Assembly (NCBI RefSeq): GCF_002210345.1
Contig: NZ_MWQI01000010.1
Coordinates: 1-64,000 of the forward strand
Origin: Fibrobacter sp. UWB4
Lineage (GTDB): Bacteria > Fibrobacterota > Fibrobacteria > Fibrobacterales > Fibrobacteraceae
DNA: 64,000 nucleotides
Direction of reading: 5' to 3'
Part shown: positions 7,614 to 16,323 of the stretch, in pieces
Layout: every line of letters starts with the position of its first letter
How positions within the stretch are numbered: the stretch's first letter is position 1
Position numbers and translations under genes: made by a program
Notes under the pieces: generated by a model
What the model was told of the DNA's origin: nothing
What the model saw: the letters and a program-made list of their open reading frames with translations, nothing else
The model's database searches: none

Positions 7614-7666
7614 TAACAGGACCCCCCGCACCTCTCATTGATGTGTCCCAGGGGGGACATTTTTTT
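7614..7666 (+). ncRNA. Candidate ~53-nt structured RNA ending in a terminator, abutting the Abi_2 gene
   Basis: The predicted transcript holds a CCCCCC run (7622-7627) and a terminal hairpin (7644-7649 with 7654-7659, loop AGGG) followed by seven T residues (7660-7666). The run GGGGGG (7651-7656) could pair with CCCCCC, excluding the terminator or forming a pseudoknot. The Abi ATG begins at the base after the T run, so the GGGGGG segment would also have to serve as RBS. I recall a conserved RNA motif named abiF upstream of Abi_2-type genes; whether this belongs to it needs a covariance search. Confidence 0.5.
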
Positions 7667-8536
7667 ATGGAAATCAAAAAGGCGACAACGTATAGGGAGC
7701 AGGCAGAAAAGATCGAACAACGTGGCTGTTGTATCGAAAATGTTGACGATGCCATCCGCTGCCTTGAAACCATAAATTATTATAGGTTGTCTGCATATTT
7801 TCTGCCGTTTAGAAAACAAGATGGTTCCTATAATGCAGGGACGAGTTTTTCAAGAATTGTGCAGATATATGAATTCGACCGATTGTTGAGACGGTCACTT
7901 TTCTCGGCTCTTGAAGAAATAGAAATTTCTATGAGGGCGAGACTAGCGTATTTCCATGCGCATAAATATGGTCCGACGGGTTATTTGATTGAATCGAATT
8001 TTTCTCTGTCGCATAAACACCAAAGATTCTTGGAAACGTTCAATAGAGAAGTTGAACATAGTTCTAATGTTCTTTTTGTGAAGCATCATCAGGATTGCTA
8101 TGATGGTGTGTTCCCTATATGGGTGGCAGTGGAGTTGTTCTCGTTTGGCATGTTGTCCTATTTTTATGCAGACCTTGTTCTTGCAGATCAAAAGCTCTTT
8201 GCATGTCAGTATTATAAGACCATTCCGAAGAATCTAAAAAGCTGGCTAAGGTGTACGACTGACTTGCGTAATATCTGTGCCCATTACGGACGACTCTACT
8301 ATAGGATTTTCTCCGCTATTCCTGCTAATATTGAGGAAGTAGAAGAAAAAGATAATCGTTCTCTTTGGGCGGCGTTCCTTGCGGTGCGGAATTTGTATCC
8401 AAACCCCAAAAAGTGGAACGAAGAATTTCTTCCGTCAATTAAAGAATTGTTTGAAAAGTATTCGTCTGCAATTCAGTTGGAACATATTTCGTTCCCTGAG
8501 GATTGGGCTGAGAAAGCGGTTGCCAAGGAAGAATAG
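7667..8536 (+). CDS. Abi_2 family abortive-infection protein (HEPN-like RNase candidate)
   Basis: 289 residues of the AbiD/AbiF (Abi_2) family. The N-terminal half has the typical opening (Y.EQ..KIEQRGC, then INYYRLSAYFLPF), followed by the acidic-helical block FDRLLRRSLFSALEEIEISMRA. Near the C-terminus RNICAH (Arg201-His206) is an RX4H motif as in HEPN ribonucleases, within RNICAHYGRLY. I chose ATG 7667; a GTG at 7643 in frame would put the start inside the terminator hairpin. The family acts against phage, probably by cleaving RNA when released from control; that is family knowledge, not shown here. Confidence 0.85.
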   Translation: MEIKKATTYREQAEKIEQRGCCIENVDDAIRCLETINYYRLSAYFLPFRKQDGSYNAGTSFSRIVQIYEFDRLLRRSLFSALEEIEISMRARLAYFHAHKYGPTGYLIESNFSLSHKHQRFLETFNREVEHSSNVLFVKHHQDCYDGVFPIWVAVELFSFGMLSYFYADLVLADQKLFACQYYKTIPKNLKSWLRCTTDLRNICAHYGRLYYRIFSAIPANIEEVEEKDNRSLWAAFLAVRNLYPNPKKWNEEFLPSIKELFEKYSSAIQLEHISFPEDWAEKAVAKEE

Positions 8537-8774
8537 TGGTGGTTAATTCCCACAAAAAAGACCAATTCCCCAAAAGTGGAAGTGTCAATTATACTTTTAA
8601 AATTTATATACCTATATATGATTTCCCCATTTAGGCGAAATTGTTTTTGAACTAGTTAAATATGTTTATCGCTTTTTTCTGCTTAGTGAAGGTCGACTCT
8701 ATGCCGTGTATTTCATTGGAATACCTAGCCGTTGATGGAGCTACTCTTTCAGTTCTTCTATTATATTTGACGAT
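8537..8774. other. AT-rich intergenic region before the TDP1-like/helicase operon
   Basis: 238 nt without a gene. Several AT-rich candidate -10 sites occur (for example around 8611-8622). One TATATT lies at 8762-8767, exactly where a -10 would give a transcript starting at the ATG of 8775, which also lacks an SD; the message could be leaderless. No strong -35 accompanies it. Confidence 0.4.
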
Positions 8775-10001
8775 ATGAATGATTTATTCTTAATTCCATC
8801 GCCAGAAAGTTTTGAAAATAGCAGATTGACTGTTGATTTCGGCTTAAGAACAGCACTTTTGAAGCACAGAACTGCCGTCGTCCCCTGCATTGGTACTGTT
8901 CAATTTCTGAGGCAGATGACATGGTCTCTGGCAGCCATATATCTTTGTACTGAAAGCTTTGACGAAAGAACGCGTCGAATACAACGAATTTCGGCAACAG
9001 TTGTTGCGAATGCTATTGAGGCGTTAGCATGTAAAGCAATGTATAATTATGCATCGCGCGATTCATTTGACTTTTATGGTAGCAGGGCTTTTGGAAGAGA
9101 ATGCTCGGATGGGATTTTTGAGCGACGAGATGTTTGGACGTTTGGTTGGCTTGGTCAAACCAAGAATTATGTACAGAATACATATAGGCAAAGTGCCTCT
9201 GCTGCAATATATGCATTAGGATTGACGGAAGGTTCATCTAGATTTAACTCAATGAAATTGACCCCTGAGGGGCGAAATATTGCCATAGAATTTCTGCAAC
9301 AGAAGGTTGGCGATAAGACTTTGAAATCTTTCCTGTCTTCTTGGATATGTAACCCGAAATGGGTTCCGTCTGCTAATTCATCTGCATGGAAAGAATTTCT
9401 TGGCTCAGTAAATCCGACTCTGCAGACGGTCTCCGAACGGATGCTGTATGCAGCTGTTTTTGAAAAACAAGTTCGTTATAATGGTAAGCAAATATTGATG
9501 CCTCGAATGAAAAAATGCGGTTCAGAAAAGGATTTGTTGGCGAATTTAAAACAATCAAAAGAAGAACGTTACCATACTGAAATTCTGGCTGCGAAGGCAT
9601 TTGATGAATTCCATAATGCGGTCAAGAAGCTTTTTTCAGGATGTGTTAAGCTAATGGATTCTAACATATATAACTTGAAGGATATTGAAGGTAGACTAAA
9701 ACTCGAAATTAAGGATGTGAAAGAGAGGGGCGAGTCTTATCTAAAGTTCAAGGAATTTGCTTATGGAAAAGTTGAGGTTGGGGAAATAATAAAATCTAAG
9801 TTTAGGAAAATGCTTGATTTGATTATCTCAAATAACAAGTCTATTCTTATCAAAACCGATATGGTAATGAAGGGGCCTCTGTATGCTGCAGCAAAGGATT
9901 GGTCTTTTGAATTAGATCGACAGAAGAATAATGATAAAAAATGGCCCTTATCAAGATTGCGTCAATGGCGAAATTTGTGTATTGATTGTGGAATTTGCTG
10001 A
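8775..10001 (+). CDS. Unknown protein, first gene of the putative defence operon
   Basis: 408 residues, predicted mostly alpha-helical and without signal peptide or membrane helix. I do not recognise a domain. Visible features: a basic central region, a long charged helix at about 265-340 (KEERYHTEILAAKAFDEF and onward) and a C-terminus ending WRNLCIDCGIC with three Cys in eight residues. Low-GC codon use differs from the flanking housekeeping genes. The stop overlaps the next start (TGATG), which ties it to the PLD and helicase genes. By analogy with multi-gene helicase/nuclease defence loci it may be a recognition or adaptor subunit; that is inference. Confidence 0.7.
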   Translation: MNDLFLIPSPESFENSRLTVDFGLRTALLKHRTAVVPCIGTVQFLRQMTWSLAAIYLCTESFDERTRRIQRISATVVANAIEALACKAMYNYASRDSFDFYGSRAFGRECSDGIFERRDVWTFGWLGQTKNYVQNTYRQSASAAIYALGLTEGSSRFNSMKLTPEGRNIAIEFLQQKVGDKTLKSFLSSWICNPKWVPSANSSAWKEFLGSVNPTLQTVSERMLYAAVFEKQVRYNGKQILMPRMKKCGSEKDLLANLKQSKEERYHTEILAAKAFDEFHNAVKKLFSGCVKLMDSNIYNLKDIEGRLKLEIKDVKERGESYLKFKEFAYGKVEVGEIIKSKFRKMLDLIISNNKSILIKTDMVMKGPLYAAAKDWSFELDRQKNNDKKWPLSRLRQWRNLCIDCGIC

Positions 10002-11917
10002 TGAAGACTCTTTCTCAATTGTTTACGCCTCCTGATGGCTATGTAGGGCAGATTTGTGTCGCAAGTGCCTTGAGTGCAGATGTGCGTTTTTTGGATAGTA
10101 TGTTGACTGAATTTACCCGCATGTCAAATTCCAAACGTCGCGGATGTGGTAATGTGAGTTTACTGCTAATGTTAGATGCAAAAGCTGATCGTCTTGATAT
10201 GGATGCTGCCTCTGGCTTCATTCAATTGCAACCCAATGGCAAAAGTAAATGGGATAAGATTGCTTGTATGCATGCCAAGGTCGCTTTGATGCAATTTGGC
10301 AAGTCAAATACAGTTCAGTCTCGTAATAAGACTGTAGATTTGATATGGCGTCTTATTATCTGTACCGGTAACTGGACTGAGGCTTGTGCGATTCGTCAAA
10401 TGGAAATGGCTTGGTCAACGGATTATGATTGCGATGGTAAGCCAAAGGATTACAAATCTTTGTCAGATATGGTCTGTGCAGTAAGATTTCTAAGAAAGCT
10501 CCATCAAAACTATGCTGTGGATGAGCGAATGTGGGTTCCTGCTGAAATTATGTTCAATGGTATAGAAAATTGTGCTGCTGAGGTTACTTCATTACCAACG
10601 CCAAGAATGTTTACCACTTTTAGCGATAAAACAATGCTAGATTCTATCGCAGCTCGTTTTCGCGGTGTTAAACCCAATTATGTAATAGCAGGTTCGGGTT
10701 TCTATGAGCAGGATGATGGCAAGAAGGGTAAACCTATAACGATTGAAAAAATTGAGCAAAAACTCAAACTTGCAGAAATCGGCAAGGCAGACAGGCATTT
10801 GGTTGTTAATCCAGATACAGCAGGCAAAATTGCTACATGGTCGGGAAGCATTTTGCGTGATTGGAGTCTTCATTTACCATTGGATCTTATGGCAGAAAGA
10901 TTTATGCATGCCAAGTATATCTACGCAGGCGTTAAGAAACGAACTTCAGTTGGTGAAGGAAGGCTGTATCTAGGTTCAGGAAATCTGTCTGCAATGGGGT
11001 TACTTGGGTATGCTAGTGGCAAGGCAAAGAATATTGAGGCGGGAGTTGTGATAACTCAGTCTGACTTTAGCGGTGAGGAACGGTCTTCTCAAGAAAAAAT
11101 GTTTAAAACATTGCTTTGTGGGATGGAAAAATCATCCTATGAACTTAAGCCATTAAATGAATCTTTTGATGAACCTGGTTTTAGAGAGGATGATGCTTGT
11201 TATAAAGACCCTTGCCCTTTGTTGGCTTTTGAACTTATTTTTCAGGATGATAAATACATGCTTCGTCCTGTTTGGCTTGAAGATATCCCTGTGAAGGGTG
11301 TTATACATAAAAGAACTGGAGCGGAACTTGGGAAAAAGGATGTTTCTATTATGGACATCCCTTCTGGATATGATTCTGTTCAGTGGAAAGGTGAAAACTA
11401 TCAAGTTCCTGTAATTGTGATGAATGATAAATTTGCAAGGCTATCCGCACCTGCAGAGACTGTGCTCACGCTAGAAGAAATGCTGTCTCAATTAGAATCA
11501 GCCATGAATGGTAGGGATGCAGAAGATGATGATGGAGATGATGATCAGGAAGATCCTAATGGAGAAAAAAGAAGGAATGATTATGCAAACAGATTGATGA
11601 AAGAAAAATCTTACAAATACCAATCCGCTATGACCTTGGTAGAGACCATTGCTGAATATAGTCAAGAACGCTTTGAAAAGTACGAAAATGTGTGTGTGGA
11701 AGATATTATGGATTGGATCTCGATGATAGATTCAAAATTGCGAAATCTGTCAAAGGAACTTGTTGCAGAATGGCAATCACTTGAGGTTGATTTCATTTCA
11801 GTTTTGGCTAGGGATAATTTTGCGCCACCATGCAAGGGCAAGGCTAGGACTCTGTGGAACAGCTATGTTAAAAAATGGTGTAGAAAGTGGCGCCTTGATA
11901 AGTATGAGATGCTGTAG
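10001..11917 (+). CDS. TDP1-like phospholipase D superfamily protein with two HKN motifs
   Basis: 638 residues from the ATG at 10001, which overlaps the previous stop as TGATG; an in-frame TTG 15 nt upstream is less likely. Two PLD half-sites are visible: MHAKVALM with CTGNWTE (His91, Lys93, Asn124) and MHAKYIYA with LGSGNLS (His303, Lys305, Asn328). Asn instead of Asp after each HxK, and the TGN/SGN context, resemble tyrosyl-DNA phosphodiesterase 1 rather than bacterial HKD enzymes. The C-terminal third has an acidic Asp-rich stretch near residue 505 and a helical end. Likely a phosphodiesterase acting on nucleic-acid ends, working with the downstream helicase. Confidence 0.78.
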   Translation: MKTLSQLFTPPDGYVGQICVASALSADVRFLDSMLTEFTRMSNSKRRGCGNVSLLLMLDAKADRLDMDAASGFIQLQPNGKSKWDKIACMHAKVALMQFGKSNTVQSRNKTVDLIWRLIICTGNWTEACAIRQMEMAWSTDYDCDGKPKDYKSLSDMVCAVRFLRKLHQNYAVDERMWVPAEIMFNGIENCAAEVTSLPTPRMFTTFSDKTMLDSIAARFRGVKPNYVIAGSGFYEQDDGKKGKPITIEKIEQKLKLAEIGKADRHLVVNPDTAGKIATWSGSILRDWSLHLPLDLMAERFMHAKYIYAGVKKRTSVGEGRLYLGSGNLSAMGLLGYASGKAKNIEAGVVITQSDFSGEERSSQEKMFKTLLCGMEKSSYELKPLNESFDEPGFREDDACYKDPCPLLAFELIFQDDKYMLRPVWLEDIPVKGVIHKRTGAELGKKDVSIMDIPSGYDSVQWKGENYQVPVIVMNDKFARLSAPAETVLTLEEMLSQLESAMNGRDAEDDDGDDDQEDPNGEKRRNDYANRLMKEKSYKYQSAMTLVETIAEYSQERFEKYENVCVEDIMDWISMIDSKLRNLSKELVAEWQSLEVDFISVLARDNFAPPCKGKARTLWNSYVKKWCRKWRLDKYEML

Positions 11918-11918
11918 T

Positions 11919-14441
11919 ATGGATTGGAAACAAGTAAGGAAAAATCTATTCGATGTCATTCATGAAATGACTATGAGTGATAACGGCAAGCCTGTATATG
12001 GTCAGGATGCTGCCGCTATGGCTGTCATGAATCGTTTATCTCAAAATGGGGTTATTCTTGCAGATGATGTTGGTCTCGGAAAAACCCGAGTCGCTTTAAT
12101 GCTTATGGAGAGCGTTTCTCGTGCGGGTGGAACAGTTGCAGTAATTTCACCTTCGAATTTGATACACCAATGGATTGATGAAGCTAGATCATTTTTGGAA
12201 ACACTGAAGAATAGTTCATTGGATGCACAACCGTTCTCTCTACAGAGTGTTGCTAAGCTGAATAAGGATCTTACGTATCCATTATGTTATAATAATGGCC
12301 AATTAAACCGTTGGCTCATCGTGTCTCAGCAATTCGGTTTAGTAGGTAATAAGAGTCTTAAGATTGGCGGAGACAGAAATAATAGAGATGCTCAGAAGCA
12401 GAAATCTTTCTTTAGGTCTACAATCAAGGGGATGATTAAACAGGGATGTGTTGCAAACGATGAATATACCAATGAGGCGGCTTGGTTAATTGGAACTTTG
12501 ATTGGTAAGGTTGATTTACTTGTTGTTGACGAAGCACATAAGAGCCGTCACTTGGAAGATGCTGAAGAAGAATGCAAGAATATGCCGAGACTACACTTCT
12601 TGTTGTCTAAAATAATACAACGCAAGAATGATTCAAGATGTCTTTGCATGACTGCGACCCCTGTGGAAATGGGTGTTGATCAGTGGCAGGCATTATTAGA
12701 ACGTTGTGGAGGCATCAAGAATAACAAGACTGCAATACTTGAGCATGTTAAGATGTTTTCTGAGAAATTGGACAAGGCGAATGCTGCTCCAGAGAACACA
12801 AAAACTGTAAAAAATCTAATTGAAGCGGCGAAAATCTTACATGGAGACCTTAAAAATTATGTGGTCCGTCGTCGTCGAACAAATCAGAACGAGTATAAGA
12901 ACTTAATTTCACAACTCCCAGATAAGGGAGGTTGTCACCCTCATAGGGAACTTAATCCAGTTAATGTCAAGACTGATGACTTAAGTGGTGATTGGAAGTC
13001 TATTGTCTTATGTATGGAAGGAATTTCCTGTGCAGCAAAGAAGAGTGACGCAAGCTACCGCGATAAACTTCTTCGTTGTCATTATGCCGCGGGTATGTTA
13101 AACATGAAACAAGGTGATGCACTACGCGACTTGAACAATGCTATAAATAGGGAACGTAAGCAGGATGCTGCTAAAGCAGGTAGATTGGACTATTGGAAGG
13201 CTAAACTAGCCCAATATGAGGAAAACGATCTATTTCTACTTGAACATCCGCGAATTCAGACTACTGCAGACCATATTGAAGCTGTTTGTCGTAAGGGTGA
13301 AAAAGTTCTTGTTTTTGGAACGTTTATAGAACCCATGGAGGCTTTGCGAAATGAATTGAATTACAGGCATATTTTGCAACGTATGGAGGATGGCTTGCCA
13401 GTTGCTTTGACTAGGGTTTCCATGGACGCTCTGTGGCATGTCTATGAACGCTTGAAGGTAAAGAACAATTGGAAACGATGGGGTAATAAGAAATCCTTTC
13501 GAGAACGATTTAAAGAAGAACGCGATAGATTTAGCGATGCTACGACTTGGCTAAAGGATTATGTGTTTGGAAATTCTGCTTGGCTAAATATGCTATCCGA
13601 ACATCCCATGTATTCTTTAACCCGATATTTTGTATTCTTAGAAGCGTTGAAAGGTCTTTCTGAAGAAAAGATTAGGCCAATTGCTGAAAAATTACGTTGG
13701 GATCTATTGGAATCTATCTACCAATCTAACTCCAAGTTTTCCTTTAGTGGTAAGCCTTCGAAGAGGGAACGAAATGATTTGATAATGTTGTTAGCAGATG
13801 TAATTGACGTATATCTCAATTGTGGAAAAGATGATGGACTACCAGTTTGTCTGAAAAAGTTTTCGTTGACTGATTTTGTTAAAACCATGATGTATGACGA
13901 TGCTATTGGACGTCATGATTCTTTCTGCGCAATGATGTCGGGAAAAGATGATATGAATACCCGTAGACCGTTGCTTACTAAACGTTTCAATATGAAAAAT
14001 ACATTCCCACAGGTCCTTATTGCTCAGTCTCGTGTGGGGCGTGAAGGTTTGAATCTTCATAAGGCCTGTAGTCATGTGGTTATCTTCAATACAGAATGGA
14101 ATCCTGCGGTTGTTGAACAAGAAATTGGTCGAGTTGACAGAATCAGTTCGCTGTGGAATGAACAGATGGTTATGTGGAATTCTGAGGATCCTAAAGATCG
14201 CTGTGATCCACCTAAGATTAAGGTCGATTTTGTTGTATTTGATGAAACTTATGATCTATATCAGTATGAAGTTTTTGCTCACCGTCGACGAGAAATATCT
14301 AGTCAGTTGTTTGGAACCTTACTAGATGAGGAAACTCTGAAAAGGGTTCCTAAAGAATTTCGTGATCACAATGAAAATGAGCTTGTGTCTGCTTTTGATT
14401 TTGACCCTGTAAGAGAATTTGAGGGTATGCTAAAAAGATGA
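11919..14441 (+). CDS. SNF2-type (SF2) helicase/translocase
   Basis: 840 residues from ATG 11919, one base after the previous stop. Helicase motifs in order: Walker A GLGKT (52-56), motif Ia around SPSNLIHQW, DEAH (204-207), motif III TAT (245-247), and in the second RecA domain VGREGLNLH and QEIGRVDR (about 734-741, motif VI). The closest general type is the SNF2/HepA-like DEAH family. A long insertion (about 330-640) separates the two halves. It would translocate on DNA or RNA using ATP. Together with the TDP1-like gene it forms the core of the cassette. A strong terminator follows. Confidence 0.85.
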   Translation: MDWKQVRKNLFDVIHEMTMSDNGKPVYGQDAAAMAVMNRLSQNGVILADDVGLGKTRVALMLMESVSRAGGTVAVISPSNLIHQWIDEARSFLETLKNSSLDAQPFSLQSVAKLNKDLTYPLCYNNGQLNRWLIVSQQFGLVGNKSLKIGGDRNNRDAQKQKSFFRSTIKGMIKQGCVANDEYTNEAAWLIGTLIGKVDLLVVDEAHKSRHLEDAEEECKNMPRLHFLLSKIIQRKNDSRCLCMTATPVEMGVDQWQALLERCGGIKNNKTAILEHVKMFSEKLDKANAAPENTKTVKNLIEAAKILHGDLKNYVVRRRRTNQNEYKNLISQLPDKGGCHPHRELNPVNVKTDDLSGDWKSIVLCMEGISCAAKKSDASYRDKLLRCHYAAGMLNMKQGDALRDLNNAINRERKQDAAKAGRLDYWKAKLAQYEENDLFLLEHPRIQTTADHIEAVCRKGEKVLVFGTFIEPMEALRNELNYRHILQRMEDGLPVALTRVSMDALWHVYERLKVKNNWKRWGNKKSFRERFKEERDRFSDATTWLKDYVFGNSAWLNMLSEHPMYSLTRYFVFLEALKGLSEEKIRPIAEKLRWDLLESIYQSNSKFSFSGKPSKRERNDLIMLLADVIDVYLNCGKDDGLPVCLKKFSLTDFVKTMMYDDAIGRHDSFCAMMSGKDDMNTRRPLLTKRFNMKNTFPQVLIAQSRVGREGLNLHKACSHVVIFNTEWNPAVVEQEIGRVDRISSLWNEQMVMWNSEDPKDRCDPPKIKVDFVVFDETYDLYQYEVFAHRRREISSQLFGTLLDEETLKRVPKEFRDHNENELVSAFDFDPVREFEGMLKR

Positions 14442-14533
14442 TGAGGCGTGTAAAGGTCTTTGAAATGTTCTAATAACGAGAACGAGTTGCCGATGTTTGG
14501 GAAAGTTTTTAGAGCATGTCCTGCAATAAGAAA

Positions 14534-14561
14534 AACCTCGGTTCATCACCGAGGTTCTTTT
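14534..14561. terminator. Terminator at the end of the defence operon
   Basis: An 8-bp perfect stem (14534-14541 with 14549-14556), then CTTTT. A-runs upstream make it usable in both directions, also for the convergent acyl-CoA dehydrogenase operon. A TGTCATCCCC hairpin repeat in reverse orientation follows at 14568-14595. Confidence 0.75.
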
Positions 14562-14605
14562 GTAAAGGGAGATCCCCGCCTTCGCGGGGATGACACCTGC
14601 GAGGC

Positions 14606-16318
14606 TTATGCCTGCTTGTAGCTTTCGAGCGATTCCACGCGGAGGCTCTTCACAAAGTTGTAGTGCTTTGCGACTTCAGCTTCGGCGAGGTTCAAGTACA
14701 CCTTCATGCTCTTGTCGAACAGTTCTGGTGCCTTGGTGGCGTCGCGGAGGAGCAACTGGGTCATCACGCAGTTGGCGGCGAGTTCGTACAAGTGACGGCT
14801 GCAGAGGTCGGTGAATTCGTTGTTTTCAACGGACTTCACGTATTCGATAGCTTCGTTGTACTTTTCGTCCATAGCCTTGGCGCGGGCCTTGAGGCTTTCG
14901 TATTCCGGGCGAACGTCCATAGCTTCGAGTTCTTCGAGCATGAGGCCGTAGCTGCCGGTAGTGATGTGTGGAAGTGCTGCAACCGTCTGGAGCTGCGTTG
15001 TACCTTCGTAAATGGAGGTGATACGAGCATCGCGGTAGAGGCGCTGGCAAGCGTATTCAAGCATGTAGCCCGAACCGCCGTGAACCTGGATACAGTCGTA
15101 GCTGTTCTGGTTTGCGTATTCGGAGTTCATGCCCTTTGCAAGCGGTGTGCAAGCGGAAGCGAGCTTCTGGTAAAGCTTGAGTTCCTTCTTTTCGTCGTCG
15201 GTGAGCTTGCGGGTGCGTTCGATGTCTTCGAGGCACTTGTAGATATCGACGTAACGAGCTGTCTGGTACAAGAGGGCGCGGCCTGCATCGAGGCGAGCCT
15301 TGATGTTCGAGATCATTTCGTAGACGGCCGGGAAGTTCACGATAGCCTGACCGAACTGCTTACGGTCCTTGGCGTAGGCGAGAGCTTCGTTGTAAGCCAT
15401 CTGGCTGATACCCACAGACTGAGCGGCAATGCCGAGGCGTGCGCCGTTCATGAGGGCCATCACATACTTGATGAGACCGAACTTGCGGCGACCGCAGAGT
15501 TCAGCCTTGGCGTTCTTGTAGACAAGTTCGCAAGTCGGGCTTCCGTGAATACCGAGCTTGTTTTCGATGCGGCGAACGTCAACGCCACCGTCACGCTTGT
15601 CGTAAATGAACATGGAAAGACCACGACCATCGTGCGTGCCTTCTTCGGAGCGGGCGAGCACCAGGTGAATGTCGGAGTCGCCGTTCGTGATGAAGCGCTT
15701 CACGCCGTTCAAGTACCAGCACTTGTCAGCTTCGCTGTAGGTGGCCTTGAGCATTACGCGCTGCAAGTCAGAACCTGCATCCGGTTCGGTCAAATCCATG
15801 GACATCGTTTCGCCGGCGCAGATGCGCGGGATGAAACGGGAACGCTGGTCTTCGTCGCCGAATTCATAGAGCGTTTCAATGCAGTCCTGGAGGGACCAGA
15901 TGTTCTCGAAACCGGCGTCTGCAGAGGCGATCATTTCGTTGATGGCCGTGTAGGCGGTAATCGGGAAGTTGAGACCGCCAAAGCGGCGCGGCATCGTAAC
16001 ACCGTTGAGGCCAGCCTTGCGGGTGGCTTCGAGGTTTTCGTAGGTCTTGGATGCGTAGCGGACGCGGCCGTTTTCGCAGTGCGGGCCTTCGGCATCCACG
16101 TCTTCGGAGTTCGGGAAGACCGTGTTTGCGGTGATGTCGCCAGCGACTTCGAGCACGCGGTTGTAGTTGTCCATAGCGTCGGCAAAATCTTCCGGCGCAT
16201 AGTCGAAATTGTCCTTGTCAGCAAAGCCGTTTTCCTTGAGCTCGACAATGCGCTGCATCAAGGGGCTGCTTTCGAGGTTGAATTTAATCTCGGGGTGATC
16301 TGTGTAGAAATTTGCCAT
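14606..16318 (-). CDS. Acyl-CoA dehydrogenase, large form
   Basis: 570 residues; FAD-dependent alpha,beta-desaturation of an acyl-CoA thioester with electrons passed to ETF. The core fold is visible from about 60 to 450: MDLTEPDAGSD (substrate/FAD region), NGVKRFITNGD, and IYEGTTQLQ, where the Glu is at the usual catalytic-base position. The chain is about 190 residues longer than the classic family, with a C-terminal helical extension, as in bacterial FadE5/AcdA-like forms. It is the last gene of an operon with etfA 5 nt and etfB further upstream, so these are its electron acceptors. The acyl-chain preference cannot be read from sequence. Confidence 0.92.
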   Translation of the reverse strand: MANFYTDHPEIKFNLESSPLMQRIVELKENGFADKDNFDYAPEDFADAMDNYNRVLEVAGDITANTVFPNSEDVDAEGPHCENGRVRYASKTYENLEATRKAGLNGVTMPRRFGGLNFPITAYTAINEMIASADAGFENIWSLQDCIETLYEFGDEDQRSRFIPRICAGETMSMDLTEPDAGSDLQRVMLKATYSEADKCWYLNGVKRFITNGDSDIHLVLARSEEGTHDGRGLSMFIYDKRDGGVDVRRIENKLGIHGSPTCELVYKNAKAELCGRRKFGLIKYVMALMNGARLGIAAQSVGISQMAYNEALAYAKDRKQFGQAIVNFPAVYEMISNIKARLDAGRALLYQTARYVDIYKCLEDIERTRKLTDDEKKELKLYQKLASACTPLAKGMNSEYANQNSYDCIQVHGGSGYMLEYACQRLYRDARITSIYEGTTQLQTVAALPHITTGSYGLMLEELEAMDVRPEYESLKARAKAMDEKYNEAIEYVKSVENNEFTDLCSRHLYELAANCVMTQLLLRDATKAPELFDKSMKVYLNLAEAEVAKHYNFVKSLRVESLESYKQA

Positions 16319-16323
16319 AGCGC

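Noticed and set aside
7313-7641. Two overlapping open frames upstream of the Abi gene
   Set aside because: They run through dispersed repeats shared with other loci (for example 54456-54514), have no RBS and overlap the predicted promoter and RNA.
7643-7666. GTG 7643 as the start of the Abi gene
   Set aside because: It would put eight codons inside the terminator hairpin and has no RBS; the family's conserved sequence starts after ATG 7667.
8775-14441. Assignment of the helicase/PLD operon to DISARM
   Set aside because: No DrmA, DrmB or methyltransferase gene is present and the PLD protein is much longer with HKN motifs; only the helicase plus PLD idea is shared.
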